From an uncultured Granulicatella sp. (lineage in GTDB: Bacteria > Bacillota > Bacilli > Lactobacillales > Aerococcaceae): 12,600 bases of DNA. The notes beneath the pieces were generated by a model. It searched no databases and had not been told where the DNA came from. It saw only the letters and a program-made list of their open reading frames with translations. Each line of letters opens with the position of its first letter. Position 1 is the first letter of the stretch. Location: the NCBI RefSeq assembly GCF_938030755.1, contig NZ_CALHIF010000084.1, forward strand, positions 1-12,600, in the 5' to 3' direction. Both the position numbers and the translations under genes were made by a program. Shown in pieces: positions 12,407 through 12,600 of the stretch.

Positions 12407-12600
12407 ATGTCATTAGAAGATAAATTACAACAAGCAACAGGTGCTGCTAAAGAGGTTTTAGGAAAAGTTACAGGTGATAAAAGTACTGAAACAGAAGGTG
12501 CTGTTGAAAAAGGTTTAGGTAAAGCAAAAGAGGTCATTGATAATGTGAAAGAAAGCGTTGAAGGTGCTGTTGAAGGAATTAAAAATAACTTCAATAAATA
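12407..12600 (+). CDS. CsbD-family small stress-associated protein (stop codon at or beyond the right edge)
   Basis: 64 residues are visible from the ATG at 12407; the final two bases (TA) could begin a stop codon just outside the window. The composition is typical of CsbD proteins: small, rich in Gly, Lys, Glu and Ala, with no Cys or Trp. It has the family pattern LQQATGAAKEVLGKVTGDKS followed by an amphipathic repeat-like tail (EGAVEKGLGKAKEV, EGAVEGIKN). In Bacillus subtilis csbD is SigB controlled; the molecular role is unknown. AAAGGGGG ends 7 nt upstream of the ATG. The gene is divergent from the MarR operon and shares its 170-bp upstream region. Confidence 0.85.
   Translation, partial: MSLEDKLQQATGAAKEVLGKVTGDKSTETEGAVEKGLGKAKEVIDNVKESVEGAVEGIKNNFNK

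Noticed and set aside
12403..12594. Minus-strand open frame opposite the CsbD gene
   Set aside because: The plus strand has a promoter, a ribosome binding site and a recognisable CsbD sequence. The opposite frame is low-complexity shadow.

Overview
The window reads as a low-GC Gram-positive chromosome of the Lactobacillales. The evidence is strong GGAGG-type ribosome binding sites, an SBP_bac_3 lipoprotein, a permease fused to a betaine/choline-type binding protein, and above all three secreted proteins built from choline-binding (CW_binding) repeats. Those repeats imply a cell wall whose teichoic acids carry phosphocholine. A mitis-group Streptococcus or a relative such as Granulicatella would fit; the sequence alone does not settle the genus. 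No rRNA, tRNA, insertion sequence or CRISPR array was seen, and no gene-free stretch exceeds 300 bases.

Left part (1-4095, all on the minus strand). The window opens inside a UcpA-like short-chain dehydrogenase. Next to it is a three-gene polar amino acid ABC importer read permease, ATPase, binding lipoprotein. It has its own extended -10 promoter and a strong intrinsic terminator. Upstream of that is a ten-helix EamA/DMT exporter with a separate promoter and terminator.

Central part (4236-9296, plus strand). Three paralogous secreted choline-binding proteins lie in tandem, each with its own promoter, ribosome binding site and intrinsic terminator. The first (314 aa) has only binding repeats. 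The second (716 aa) ends in a GH25 muramidase domain. The third (549 aa) ends in a zinc N-acetylmuramoyl-L-alanine amidase domain. All three share a repeat core of exactly 101 codons between equivalent Trp codons. The second adds a tandem array with a period of 186 nt.

Right part (9525-12235, minus strand, convergent with the third choline-binding gene). This is an operon of a MarR-type regulator, a ProV-like ATPase without CBS domains, and a permease/substrate-binding fusion of the glycine betaine/choline family. Its promoter has a perfect TTGACA -35, and an 18-bp perfect palindrome overlaps the -10, so the regulator probably controls its own operon. A divergent CsbD-family small protein reaches the right edge.

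Working together: the right-hand operon may import choline, which (outside this window) would be attached to teichoic acid. The three central proteins would then dock on that choline and cleave peptidoglycan at the glycan bond and at the amide bond. The physical linkage is seen; the choline specificity and the shared biology are inferred.
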